Source: Charina bottae
Taxonomy: Eukaryota; Chordata; Lepidosauria; Squamata; Charinaidae
DNA: 64,000 nucleotides
Reading direction: 5' to 3'
NCBI GenBank assembly: GCA_023362775.1
Contig: JALMGJ010000029.1
Span: 3,378,501 to 3,442,500 of the forward strand
Shown one piece after another: positions 35,205-46,049 of this stretch. The notes below the pieces were generated by a model, which saw only the letters and a program-made list of their open reading frames with translations, had not been told where the DNA came from and ran no database searches. Position 1 is the stretch's first letter, and every line of letters begins with the position of its first letter. The position numbers and the translations under genes were made by a program.

Positions 35205-35967
35205 TAGAGCTTTCCAAACTTTTCATCTTGGTGACACACATTTTAGACATGCATCATTTCGCGACACAGTAATTCAGTTTTACTAGCAAACCAGACATTA
35301 AACTAACTAACTTATAAGAGATATGGTAAAAAAGGTAAAGGTTCCCCCCGCACATTTGTGCAGTCGTGTCCGACTCTAGGGGCCGGTGCTCATCTCCGTT
35401 TGTTAGCCGAAGAGCCAGCGTTGTCCGAAGACACTTCCACTGTCATGTGGCCGCATGACGCGCGTGGAACGCTGTTACCTACCCACCGAAGTGGTACCTA
35501 TTAATCTACTTGCATTTGCATGCTTTCGAATTGCTAGGTTGGCAAGAGTTGGAGCTAGTGCGGGAGCTCACTCCACACGCAGGGCTAGGGATTCGAACCT
35601 CCGAACTTGCGATCTTCCGATCAACAAGCCTGGTGTCTTACCCGCTGAGCCACCACACCCCTACTAAGAGATATGGACACATACATAAATTGTAATAATG
35701 AAATCTATGGGGACACAACATATCTCATGAAAACAGAGTTCCCCTTTACAGCAGGGAAAGGCTTGGACAGAGCTCCCTTCTTACAGCAAGGCACAAGGCA
35801 GGCACTAGGACCTGCACGGAATCCTGGCAGGGCTGGGAGGCAGCAGCAGTGAGGCGCTTGAGGCTCTGAGCATCTGACTCAGAGGTTTCTCCTTACGTTC
35901 GCACAACACACCTACACACTGCAGCCGACACACTAATGAGTCTCGACACACTGTTTGGAAAGCCCTG
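35205..35967 (-). mobile_element. Non-autonomous hAT element (about 413 bp) split by a SINE
   Basis: The second copy of the 17759-18170 family, in the opposite orientation. It starts TAGAGCTTTCCAAACTTTTC and ends CTGTTTGGAAAGCCCTG. TCCTAAAA is duplicated exactly at 35197-35204 and 35968-35975. Removing the nested SINE and one TSD copy leaves about 413 bp, essentially the same length as the 412-bp copy. Interior landmarks GACATGCATCATTTCGCGAC and TTACAGCAAGGCACAAGGCA match it. Confidence 0.9.
35327..35664 (-). mobile_element. Sauria-type SINE nested in the hAT element, 12-bp TSD
   Basis: Minus orientation: an AAAGGTAAAGGTTCCCC tail on the left, and GCTGAGCCACCACACCCCT (the inverted head) on the right. 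TAAGAGATATGG is duplicated exactly at 35315-35326 and 35665-35676, inside the hAT sequence. The SINE therefore inserted after the hAT element was in place. Confidence 0.95.
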
Positions 35968-35975
35968 TCCTAAAA

Positions 35976-37575
35976 GCAGAACTGTCTAAGCTTGTTCAAA
36001 ACAATATGCTTTGCACAGAGCAGATGCGGTACTTGTAGGCTCGCAGCTGCTGAAATTCTGTAGCTTAACTTCAGTGATATTTGCAATGCAGGCATCAGTT
36101 CCGTCCCTTGGAATTGGATGGGGCACGAAATACGTTTGCACCTGCTTTGGGCAGACAGGCTAAAGGTAAAGAACTTGCATTATGATGCTCTAATTAAAAT
36201 CTCAATCGGATAGTAATTATTTGCTACTGTTAAATTTTTCCTTTTCTCCAAGGGTCTTCTAGATTTATCTTATTTTGCCCTTACAAATGTTCTTATGATT
36301 ATTATGCTGTATATAATATGGCTAAAGAAAGGCTTTTGCTTTTACAGCCATCTTGCAAAGATATCTTAGGTTAATGCGATCCGTACCACCAATATAAGTC
36401 ATGTATTGCAATAAGGACATTTACATTGCTTTTTCTGCTGTACAGTTTCCTTCTTGAACTGCCCGTAAAAGGGATCTGCAAAACTCACATATCATACCTG
36501 GAGTTCTTCTTGAAAGTAAATGGCAAATGGGTTAAAGCTTGCATTTATGAGTAACCTCTACTGCTGCCATTCTCATAAGGTTTAATTCGAAAACTTTCTG
36601 AAGTGTAGGGCTTGGATTTCAATTAATACAGTTGTAAGAAGCATTATTTATTGAAAGAGTAACTCCTAGGGGACTTGCATTTGACCTCTGTTCTCAGCAA
36701 AGTCTGTAAAAACACATCTGTTCAACTTTGGTATTAAGTTTATGATGTCAACTTTTCATTTTGGTTTTTAATTTCATTAGCCACTTCGGTTCTTACCAGA
36801 ATAGAAAGGCAATCTATATAAGTGAATAAATAAAAGTAAATAAAAGAGAGACACCACTATTCCATACTTAAAAGCAACTGATGGGTTAGCTCCATTGATT
36901 TGCACGAGACTGGTGCCAGAATTAATCCCATTTTAAAGAGATTAATTTTAAAGACCTAATATTCCGAGAATACATGGTCTGCTGATGTAGGTGTTTGTTC
37001 AAGACAAATAAAAGGGAGTTAAAAGGAGTGCAGAAGATAGAAAGGAATAAATGCATTGCTGTCAGTGCCCAGTACATCCTGGCACTTTCAGTGGGCACTG
37101 ATCTCCCCCAGTTTGTGAGGTCCTTTGCAACACTGAATTATGTTTTGCTAAGAAAACTATGGGGCAGATGTTGCAACTTCAGACTAATCCATTTTCAAAT
37201 TACTGTCCAATTCTGATGGATGACCTCACTGCCAAATCAGCTTACCTACTGTAACTGCAGCACTTAATAAAGATAGAGAGATCGATCTTTGTTTCCTGGC
37301 ACTTTGTACTTTTATTTTAATCCTTTCATAGTGTCCTTTGTAACCTTCTCTGCTGCTACAGTTTTGATGTCAAGCTTCATCAGCAGAATGAATGTTGCTT
37401 TAATTTGTTTTAATGTGCCTCGATTGCAATGGAGGAGTATGTTGGAAAACAGCCATCTAATTGGAGGCTGTGTATAATTCACAATTCCTCATCAGGGCAG
37501 AGTTTCAAATCAGAAACAAAGTGCAACACCCAACACCAAATATTTTTTATAGGCACAACTCTCTCCTACCTGTAG
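35976..37575. other. Unassigned sequence
   Basis: No gene or repeat recognised; ORFs up to 73 codons without motif. Confidence 0.4.
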
Positions 37576-37583
37576 CTTTAGCC

Positions 37584-37829
37584 CAGGGGTGGGGAACCTT
37601 TCTTCTGCCAAGGGCCATTTGGATATTTATAACCGGAGACCAGGGGGGTGGGGGGTGGGGTTTCTGGGATTTTCACCAACCGAGGGCCGGAGTTTGCGGG
37701 CGGGAGCCAATCACAAGCACTCGGGGCGGGGTTTGCGGGTGGGAGCCAATCGCGTGGAAGGGGTGGGGTATGCGGGCGGGAGCCCCGTGGGCCTTATACG
37801 GACCGCGGGCCTGACATTGCCCACTCCTG
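37584..37829. mobile_element. hAT-like MITE (246 bp) with a GC-rich minisatellite interior
   Basis: The ends are CAGGGGTGGGGAACC and, inverted, CAGGAGTGGGCAATG. The flanks CTTTAGCC (37576-37583) and CTTTAGTC (37830-37837) agree at 7 of 8 positions. The interior has about three imperfect units built on TTTGCGGGCGGGAGCCAATC, shared with the element at 52292-52718. Overlapping Gly/Arg-rich ORFs here are compositional. Confidence 0.8.
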
Positions 37830-37973
37830 CTTTAGTCCATAGGAACCTGTTGGTGCCTTCCTCACAGCTTTGATTGTCTTTGGCTTTTATGTAATGTATA
37901 TATATGAATTTTTAAGACTGCTGGATATGTTTTATTGTTTGTTGGTTTGGTCTTGGATGTAAATTAATAAATA

Positions 37974-37975
37974 GC

Positions 37976-38006
<31 letters not shown>

Positions 38007-38012
38007 TTAACA
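37974..38012 (+). repeat. (CAA)n microsatellite
   Basis: About a dozen CAA units, with one small interruption. Confidence 0.85.
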
Positions 38013-38815
38013 ACAACAAACACTTTGGGTTCATACAGTATGTTCAGCCTGCCCACCCCACCAATATCCAGCCAACTAACCAAGCTGAACATGGTTTGCG
38101 AATGCAGGCTACTGTTTCTTTGTCTGATTTGGAGAAGCATGCCATGTCATGCAAAACTGGGCAACGTGTTCCCCAAAAAGTTCAAAAACAACTCAGTAGA
38201 ATCCAGAAAAAAAAATCTGGGCTGACATTGTTCTCTCTTACTAGAAGCCAAATCCTAGAAAGAAGACAAAGAAAAAAGAAAGAGAAATGTGGCTGAAAGA
38301 ACCTTGGTGGGTGGGTGGCTAAGCAGGCTAGCAGGCAAAATGAAAAGAAAAGAAGATTTGCAGTGCGTTTGTGGCAGGGATCAAAAGCAAGACGTTGACC
38401 TCAAAACGTTCACAGATGAACTGTAATATGCACCAGAACTGGAATATACATATGTTTCCAGCCATTGTGCCTATTTTAGCTGGTGGGACCAGATCCATGG
38501 AAAAGAGAACTCAACGTGACACAGTGGTTTCTTGAGACAGCTCTGTGTCCCAGTTCAACTCAGGAGATATGTTTATGGAAGCGTAAACAATGTCATCAGT
38601 GAGGATGGCTTCCTCCCATAGACAAAGTGAGATACTTAAAGTGGATGGCGGATCAGGATTTGTGAATGTCAGATTGTCCCCTCTTCTTTTCCCCTCAAAT
38701 GGATGGCTGTCATGGACTGCTAGCATGGCTGCCATCCAGAAATGAGGATGATTGCAGAGAGGGCAACTGCATCAACCTCAAGTAACTCATTGGGCAATGT
38801 TCCAATGGCTCCCTA
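38013..38815. other. Unassigned sequence
   Basis: No gene or family-level repeat recognised. Confidence 0.4.
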
Positions 38816-38817
38816 GA

Positions 38818-39132
38818 TTTATTTATTTATTTATTTATTTGTCAAATTTTGCCACCGCCCATCTCCCCCCCCAAGGGGGGACTCTGGGCGGTTTACAATA
38901 AAAATAAAAGATTAAAATATGGTCATACATTAATAAATATCAGATACAAATATAAATAAAGAGTAGAAAATAGAAAATAAAATCCAGATGGCGAGGACAG
39001 TTTTAATGCCGCTCATGTATATCGAAGGCTTTCTTAGGGCACCAGCCATCCCCAGGAGTGGCTGCTTCCCCTCCCGCCCCAAGCGGGCTGGCAAAACCAG
39101 ATCTTCTAGATGCCTTCCAACTACCCTAAATG
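38818..39132 (-). mobile_element. L3/CR1 LINE 3' end, about 315 bp
   Basis: Left edge (TTTA)n, then CCACCGCCCATCTCCCC and GACTCTGGGCGGTTTACAAT. It continues to GCTGGCAAAACCAGATCTTC and GATGCCTTCCAACTACCCT, which parallel GGTGGCAGAGCCAGGTCTTC and the following bases of the L3 copy at 61905-61950. So it is a 5'-truncated insertion that includes the last coding residues. Confidence 0.75.
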
Positions 39133-40860
39133 CAGCAGCAGGGAAGCAGTGAGGAGGGATCACTGTGGGAAGGTGTTTCTCAGAACAAGGTGTTGTGGAG
39201 TAGATGGCCCATGATGGCCTTGGCCACCTGGCTCACAGTACCTTCCTCTGCAGAAGTAATGCCCTGCAAAGTAGTGAAGATGAGAGATATGCTAAAGATA
39301 CAATTTCAGGGATGGAATATTCCTTTTCTCCTCTAAGCTGTAAAGCTCAGAATTCAGGGACAGAATATTCTTGTACTACTACATTCAAATGTGGAAATGA
39401 CATTCTGTCTTGAATGAAAATCTCTGAATGAATGAAAAACTTGAATGAAAATCTCTCATGCTATCCCATGATGTACCACATCTGCTAAAAAGCCTTATAA
39501 AGTGACATTTCTATGTGATATAAATAAATACAATAAAACCAAACCAAACCAAATGAAAAGCATTCAAATTATGCAAAAGGATTCAGCTTGGACATGTCAC
39601 AAACTTCTGTCCTAGTTATATTGTTTAGTGTTGTTGTTGCTTTAAATATATACTTCAAAAAGTTGGACTTTGAACACAGAGCATTTCATCTGGGAGCAAA
39701 TAATGTACCCTTGCCCTTGGCTAAATCACATCTTGCCTCTACTGTCTGGCACGCATGGAACCAACCACAAATGAAAAATTGCAGGGCCGCAAGTTCTTCC
39801 TGGCCTGTTCATGAAGTTTTGACATCAAGAAAATTGGCTTGTATATAGGATATAAACCAAGCAGGCCTGGCATATTTCAAGTCTTTTCTATTGTGATTGG
39901 AATTAGCAGGAGAATGAACTTCAAACATGTTCCTGGTGAGGAACTTCTGCATCAACTTCTGCACCGAGTTCAACTCAAAAGTGACTATAAGATCTAACTT
40001 CACTCAAAATGTTCTCTTCTTATCAGTCCTGTCCTGGGTCCAACTTGGAATGAAGAACTACAGAAGCAACTGTTGCACATAATAACAAATACAATTAGTT
40101 TATCCCCCATTGAAGGTCTCTAGTTACAGAATATTTAACTTCATTTTAGTGGGGGATATTTCTGTTCCTTGGTTAAACATGCTTATACATAATTTCATAT
40201 CTACGTTCTGAGAACACAAACACCAGGATTTTGATGGCCAGGATCTGGAGAACATTTAGATTTTTTTTCTTAAAAAGCAGATTCTAATTGTACAGTTAAA
40301 ATATTGACAAACTGAACCAGGCAAAAGGACAAACAAGAAAACCAAAGCAAAAACCAAACCAAACCTAAGCAAAAAAGTGCAATTGTAGATTTAAACAGTG
40401 GAGCCTATAATCCAAATAAACACATAGTGAATTGAGCTTCAAGAAATGGTAACTAAGACCCAAAAGCTTGGATAAACTGCTAGGTCTTTGTTTGGCACTC
40501 AAATTAAACCCATGTTTGGCACCTGTTTAGCCTTCAGAGTAAGGGCTTTTTCCAACCAGGATCATAAGAATGGGTTGTTTTGTTTGTTTGATTGATTTTT
40601 GGTAGCCTACAGGGATTTGGGCTCAGCTATTCAAATAACAAAGGTCCAAGTGCCAGCAGACCAGCCAGAGTTCCTGGGGTTACTGGAATTGTCTTCTTTC
40701 TCATGCACAGTTGAATTCTAGCACCCTGCTAAAAACAGGAAGAGCTGGATCTTGGGTTGCATCTTCAGATCATGGCAGCAAAGAGGCAGTTGAGGGAAAT
40801 GGCGGATGGGGCAGTATGGGATCGCTGAAGGGGTGGCAGGCCAAGTGGGCAAATCTAAAA
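39133..40860. other. Unassigned sequence
   Basis: No gene recognised. The AAACC-rich runs near 39535-39550 and 40330-40370 are simple sequence. Confidence 0.4.
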
Positions 40861-40863
40861 GGC

Positions 40864-40949
40864 CCAGTGTTTCTCAACCTTGCTGGCTGGGGAATTCTGG
40901 GAGTTGAAGTCCACACATCTTAAAGTTGCCAAGGTTCAGAAACACTGGG
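40864..40949. mobile_element. Palindromic hAT-like MITE, internally deleted copy
   Basis: CAGTGTTTCTCAACCTTGCT at one end and AAGGTTCAGAAACACTG at the other, with GGGGAATTCTGGGAGTTGAA between. The left arm is shortened compared with 1740-1852. No clear TSD. Confidence 0.75.
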
Positions 40950-41056
40950 CTAGATGTTTCTCACTGCTGTGCAGAGCTGGGCAGTCAGGTTCAGATTTTA
41001 CTGTAGCTGTACTGTATCTATGTTCTATCCTTAGCTGGCTTAGGTGCAAATAGTAT
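40950..41056. other. Short unassigned gap
   Basis: No signal; separates the MITE from the SINE duplication. Confidence 0.3.
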
Positions 41057-41067
41057 GTACTATATAC

Positions 41068-41308
41068 TCTTTTTGGGGGGGCCTTCAAGTCAGTATTGAC
41101 TCCTCGAGACTGCCTGGTCTAGTCCCTGCAGTTTTCTTGGCAGGTTTTTCGGAAGTGGTTTGCCACTGCCTTCTTCTTCTTCCTAGGGCTGAGAGAAGGT
41201 GACTGGCCCAAGGTCACCCAGCTGTATTCATGCCCAAGATGGGACTAGAACTCCCGGTTTCCTGGTCTCTAGCCTGATACCTTTAACCACTACACCAAAC
41301 TGGCCCTC
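41068..41308 (-). mobile_element. tRNA-derived SINE of the second family, near-perfect TSD
   Basis: The reverse complement begins CGAGGGCCAGTTTGGTGTAG TGGTTAAAGG with a GAGTTCTAGTCCC B box. It then has GGGTGACCTTGGGCCAGTCA and GGCAGTGGCAAACCACTTCC, and ends in GTCAATACTGACTTGAAGGC. The flanks GTACTATATAC (41057-41067) and GTACTTTATAC (41309-41319) match at 10 of 11. Complete example of the family seen shortened at 23959-24138. Confidence 0.8.
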
Positions 41309-41319
41309 GTACTTTATAC

Positions 41320-42756
41320 AACTAAGTAAATAATAATAACAAAAACAACAAAATACATCTCATCCTTGGTACAGAGAAGTGAAATGCAAGGAAAAAAAGA
41401 TTGAGGAGGAAGAAGAGAAAGAGAAACAGAAAGGGAAAAAAGTTGAGCGCTCCTTTATTTATTTCATTTTGTTCATTTCCTTCTCACACTTTTTATACCA
41501 CCAGAATCCAAAGACCCCTTTGATTCCATCCACAATTGCTTTTTGGTACCCTAAAAGGCCTGTAACCCCTGATAGGTTACGGAGAAATAAACCGGCTGTC
41601 GGGCCGAAAAAAAATTACATATTTCCCTACCAGTGCTGTATTACTTTTCAAATCAAGTGCGTGGATGAAAGGCCAGGGAAAAATAATGAGAATGTTCAGG
41701 AAATAGGATAAGGCAGAGTTTATTTTATTTTCTGCTCCTCAGTCAGCTTCAGTGTCCAATTCAGGTTCCAAAACATTTGATCCCCCACTGAAATAAGTGG
41801 CAAGTGTATCACGAAGCCAAAAGTTCGTATGACCTCAGTACAATTTTTCATTTTCCAAAAGTATTACTTTGAGTTATCCAAGACTTTTGAAGTTATCTTT
41901 AGAGTATTGTTTTATGCTGTTGGGGGAACCCTTCTAAGGCAGAGGTCACCATTTGGTGAACTGCCCAGTTTTTACAAGGCTAATTTAATTTAGTAATTAA
42001 GAAAGGTGTCTGCCCTGGAGACTGAATTTGTTTCTCTATCAACACACACACAGTTCAAGGTTTTTATTCACTGTGAGGATATGAGCCTGTTTCCTAGTGC
42101 TCTTTACGAGGGCTGTGTGACAATCCAAATTCAAGGGGAAGGGGGGAGATGGAGTGGGCCATTTCTACCAAACAAATCCTTAAAAAGTTGCATCTTCTCC
42201 TGCGGTTAGACGGCTATCCCTGTGTGACTCCAAGACGTGTTGCCTTGGATTTAAGGTTTGGTTTCAATCCAACCAGTTAATTCCCTGATGGACTAATAGA
42301 GGTTAGTAAAACAAGCTTCAGTTAATTAACATAAAGTGCATAAAATAAATTAAATGTTTGTAGAATTTTCACCATCCCACACTGGTGGGTGAGCACTGTG
42401 TGGAATCAAAAGCATCTTGCAATGAAAGCGCATTGAACATTTCAGGTTCAGTATGGAAACAATGCAAATAGGATCATTGCAAGATACTATGCATAAACAC
42501 TGCATGACAACCTTTTGGAGTTTTTATGCATCGTTTATGTGGTTTAATATAGAATGAAAATTGCAGGCTATCAACCTCAGGGATATACTGAAAGACTTTT
42601 CTGAGTTTTCTGCATTCTTATAACTTCTCAGAGTTCACAGTCAGTATGGCACTAAAACAGTATTCACACATTTCTTGCTAGTCCTTGCAGACAAAATATA
42701 TTCTTCCTTCAATAATCTCAGTGCACATCACTGCAATTTTCACATGTCACTGAAGA
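41320..42756. other. Unassigned sequence
   Basis: No gene recognised. The 110-codon ORF at 41379-41711 begins in a purine-rich tract and has no motif. Confidence 0.4.
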
Positions 42757-42764
42757 ATATAGAC

Positions 42765-42882
42765 CAGTGTTTCTCTACCTCAGTGACTTTGAGATGTGTG
42801 GACTTCAACTCCTAATGCTGGCTGGGGAATTCTGGGAGTTGAAGTCCACACCTCTTAAAGTTGCTGAGGTTGAGAAACACTG
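42765..42882. mobile_element. Palindromic hAT-like MITE copy
   Basis: CAGTGTTTCTCTACCTCAGT against ACTGAGGTAGAGAAACACTG-like right arm (as GCTGAGGTTGAGAAACACTG at 42863-42882). Centre GCTGGGGAATTCTGGGAG. The flanking bases do not give a convincing 8-bp duplication. Confidence 0.8.
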
Positions 42883-43104
42883 TCAGACAATAAAGCACCA
42901 CAAAGAAATGTGGTCACTATTCCTTCTGATGATCCATTGGATGGATTGCTGATAAGCTAAAGGGAAGTATTAACATGCTTGGGAAATTCCTGAATTTTCC
43001 CTAATAAACAAATAACAGTTATCGAAGACTAACCATCTCAATGTTTTTAGACCCTGTCTGAAAATTTAATGCCAACTTCAGATTAAAAAACAAACACCAA
43101 CAAG

Positions 43105-43562
43105 TTGATGAAGGTTCTCAGTCATCCAGGTGGAATTGTCTGTAGCTTGAATCATGTCAACTGGATTTCTATTTTCTCAGTGGAAATGTTTCACTCCTTA
43201 TCCAAGAAGCTTCTTCAGTCTGAGCAAAGTTTGTAAGGGAATCCTTAAATATGTTTCTAGGGTGGCTGTGTGACCTTGCACCTGGGGCTACGTCATGGTT
43301 ATTTTGAGATGTTTATTTCTAAGTCCCTTTATCATCCAAAGGAGGATCGTTAAGATTACCTTGCTGTTGTTGAGATTGCGAAATGGTCTTAATCTTCCAA
43401 GCACAGAAGACAAAGCAGGAAGGAAAATAGGGGAAAGATTGTGCCTGAGGCCCCCACCTCTATTCAAAGAAGGATTTTCCAAGTTGGCATAAATGGATTC
43501 CTTGACCCCTCTTTCAAACCACTTATCTTCCCTGTCTAAAATGTGAACATTAATGTACACAA
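43105..43562 (-). mobile_element. Penelope-like element 3' fragment (C-terminal end and 3' UTR)
   Basis: The minus strand encodes REDKWFERGVKESIYANLEN and PSLNRGGGLRHNLSPIF (about 43535-43430). That is the C-terminal motif after the GIY-YIG endonuclease of Penelope-like elements (W-FERGVKEAIY then SLNRGGG). The 3' UTR includes CTGAAGAAGCTTCTTGGATA and AGTGAAACATTTCC, and ends near ATCCAGGTGG on the plus strand, typical of vertebrate Penelope copies. It abuts the L3 element in the same orientation. The catalytic part of the endonuclease and the whole reverse transcriptase are missing. Confidence 0.75.
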
Positions 43563-44814
43563 TTTTTTTATGTACTCCAGGAGTGAAGGGGACTGTCTTA
43601 TCTCTGGGGGAAGGATGTTCCATAGGGCAGGTGCCGCTGCAGAGAAGGCTCGCCTCTGAGATCCCGCTAGATGGAGCTCTTTCATAGAGGGGATCCGCAG
43701 CATGCCCTCTCTGCAAGATCTGGTAGGACGGGACGCTGTAATGGGGATGAGGATAACCTGGTCCCATGCCATATAGGGCTTTAAAGGTAATGACCAACAC
43801 CTTGAATTGGACCCGGAAGCAAACTGGCACCCAATGCAGCTCACGGAGCAGAGGTGTTATATGTGTCGATCTTGGTGCACTTAAAACTGCCCACGTGGCC
43901 GCATTCTGTACCAGCTGTAGCTTCCGGATATTCTTCAAGGGTAGCCCCATGTAGAGTGCATTACAATAATCTATATGGGAGACAACCAGGGCATGAGTGA
44001 CCGTTCGAAGGGCCTCTCGGTCCAGGAAAGGGCATAACTGGTGCACAACACAAAGTTGAGCAAAGGCCCTCATGGCCACGACTGCCACCTGCTCTTTGAG
44101 CAGGAGTCGTGAGTCCAGGAGGACCCCCAAGTTACGCACCAGGTCTGTCTGGGGTAGTGCAACCCCATCCAGAACTAAAGATGACCAATTCCCAGAGACT
44201 GAGGGGCCATTAATCCACAGCCACTCCATCTTACCAGAGTTCAGCTGAAGCCTGTTTTTCCCCATCCAGACCCCTACAGCCCCCAGGCACTTGGACAGGG
44301 TGGTCACTGCATCACTTACTTCACCCGGGATGGAGATGTATAACTGGGTATCTTCTGCATATTGATGATACTTCAGCCCTTGGTGACAGATGATCTCACC
44401 CAGCGGTTTCATGTAGATGTTGAAAAGGAGCGGCAAGAGTACCGAGCCCTGTGGCACCCCACAAAGAAGGGCCTGTGGGTTGGATCTCTTGCTCCCTATC
44501 AACACCAACTGGGATCGGCCCCAGAGGAAGGAGGTGAACCAGCGCAAAACTACGCCGCCCACCCCCAACTCCCTGAGCCGTCCCAGAAGGATACCGTGGT
44601 CGACGGTATCAAACGCCGCTGAGAGGTCAAGAAGAGCGAGAATGGATGCACTGCCTCCATCTCGCTCCCGCCAAAGATAATCCATAAGCGCGACCAATGC
44701 AGTTTCCATCCCATGACCCAGCCTGAAACCTGACTGAAAGAGGTCCAGATAATCCGTTTCATCCAGAATCCTCTGGAGCTGCAATGCCACCACCTTCTCA
44801 ACCACCTTCCCCAA
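43288..44814 (-). pseudogene. Chimeric ORF: L3 reverse transcriptase joined to Penelope C-terminus
   Basis: 508 codons with no native equivalent. Residues 1 to about 340 are the L3/CR1 reverse transcriptase: LFQSGFRLGHGMETALVAL, LDLSAAFDTVDHGILLGRL, LCGVPQGSVLLPLLFNIYMK, then YHQYAEDTQLYISIPGE, and the C-terminal domain through LRELHWVPVCFRVQFKVLVI. In the YADD box the first of the paired Asp residues is Glu (YAED). After GMGPGY the frame is shifted, so about 60 residues are out of frame; the native L3 C-terminus is read in the overlapping ORF 43844-43536. From about IVYINVHILDRED the residues are Penelope-derived. Reading it as one gene would be a mistake. Confidence 0.85.
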
Positions 44815-46040
44815 AAAGGGGAGGTGGGAAAATTATCCAGTATAGCGGGGTCCAGCGATGGCTTCTTGGGGAGGGGGTGCACCAGCGCTTCTTTAAAAGC
44901 TGCCGGAAACACCCCCTCTCTCAAGGATGTATTTACCATCACTTGGACCCAACCACAAGTCACCTCCCGGGCTGCTTTCACCAGCCAGGAGGGACAAGGA
45001 TCTAATTGGCAGGTGGTGGCATTCACAGTCCGGAGGACTCTGTCCACTTCCTCAGGACCAACAGGGTCAAACTGCTCCCAGATAATAAGGTGAGTATGTT
45101 CCCTGGGTGTCTCCCCAGACTCTGCCTCACGCTGAGAGTCCAACTTGGAGAAGATCCGAACGATTTTATCCTGGAGATGCCTAGAAAATTCCTCAGCTTG
45201 ACCCTGTAGGTGAACTTCTGACTCCCCTTTCCCTAAAAGGGATCGGGTAATCTTAAATAGGGTCGCTGGGCGGCTCTCCGCAGATGCAATAAGAGGGGAG
45301 AAATATTGACATTTCACCACTCTTATCGCCACAAGGTAGGCCTTAACAGCAGCTCTAGCCTGTGTTCGGTCGGATTCTGTCTTTGTCTTCCTCCAGCGGT
45401 GCTCTAGGCATCTCTTAATCCTCTTCAGAACCCTTAACTCTCCCGTGAACCACGGGGAGTATTGGGTTCACTGGGATAAGAGAGGCCGCATAGGCGCGAT
45501 CTTGTTCAAGGCCCCAGCCACCTCTCTATTCCAGGTAGCAGCCAGGGCCTCCGCTGGACCGTTCAGCAAATCTTCGGGTATAACCCCCAGCTCCCTCTGA
45601 AACCCTTCTGGGTCCATCAGTCACCGGGGATGGACCAATCAAATAGGTCCCGCCTCCCTGCGGAGGGGGGTGGCATGAGAGAATCTCAAAGTCACCAGGG
45701 CGTGATCTGACCATGATAAAGGGGAGAGTTGTAATTCTCCCCTCAGATCACATTGCCATTTCTCCGACAAGAAAACTAAATCTGGTGTGAGTCCACTATC
45801 TCGAGTCGGGCCCTGAATAATCTGGAACAGGTCCATGGTCACCATGGTGACCATGAACTCCCGGGCCGCTTCCGAGGCCCATCCCAGGGACGGCAGATTG
45901 AAGTCCCCCAGAACCATAAGTCTGGGGAACTCCACCGCCAACCCCGAGACGGCCTCCAGCAGCTCGGGCAGGGAGGATGCTATGCAGCAGGGAGGCTGGT
46001 ACAGCAGCAACTCTCCCAACTGTTCACAGGAACCCAACTT
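43562..46040 (-). mobile_element. L3-group (CR1) LINE, 5'-truncated, lacking its own 3' tail
   Basis: Contains in minus-strand order: the last part of the endonuclease, a linker, and the full reverse transcriptase. Frames shift at least near 45640, 44850 and 43750. The element stops inside the C-terminal coding region (after SLLEYIKK), where Penelope sequence begins, and never reaches the GGGCGGTTTA-type tail seen in other copies. The 5' border near 46040 is inside the endonuclease domain. Confidence 0.85.
44550..45332 (-). pseudogene. L3 LINE linker and N-terminal reverse transcriptase fragment
   Basis: 260 codons. The start is [20 protein letters not shown], then IWEQFDPVGPEEVDRVLRTV and LDPCPSWLVKAAREVTCGW, followed by FPAAFKEALVHPLPKKPSLD. 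These equal the corresponding part of the 416-codon ORF at 62735-63985. After ILDNFPTSPFWG the frame is lost and the remaining residues are out of frame over the reverse transcriptase. A plus-strand stop-free reading of the same bases is a shadow. Confidence 0.85.
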
Positions 46041-46049
46041 AAAGAACAT
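45639..46049 (-). pseudogene. L3 LINE endonuclease C-terminal fragment
   Basis: 136 codons. RLMVLGDFNLPSLGW holds the GDFN catalytic motif; GPTRDSGLTPDLVFLS and LSPLSWSDHALVTLRF hold the DLVF and SDH motifs of the apurinic-type endonuclease used by CR1-clade LINEs. The N-terminal half of the domain is missing through 5' truncation. The frame is lost just before the linker near RREAGPI. Confidence 0.8.

Noticed and set aside
43288..44814. A genuine 508-residue fusion protein
   Set aside because: About 60 residues in the middle are out of frame, the polymerase box is altered (YAED), and no endonuclease or promoter is attached; I report it as a chimeric insertion only.
43072..46040. 7-bp CCAACTT as TSD of the L3-Penelope chimera
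   Set aside because: A 7-bp match is weak over 3 kb and does not sit exactly at the Penelope border; mentioned only as a lead.
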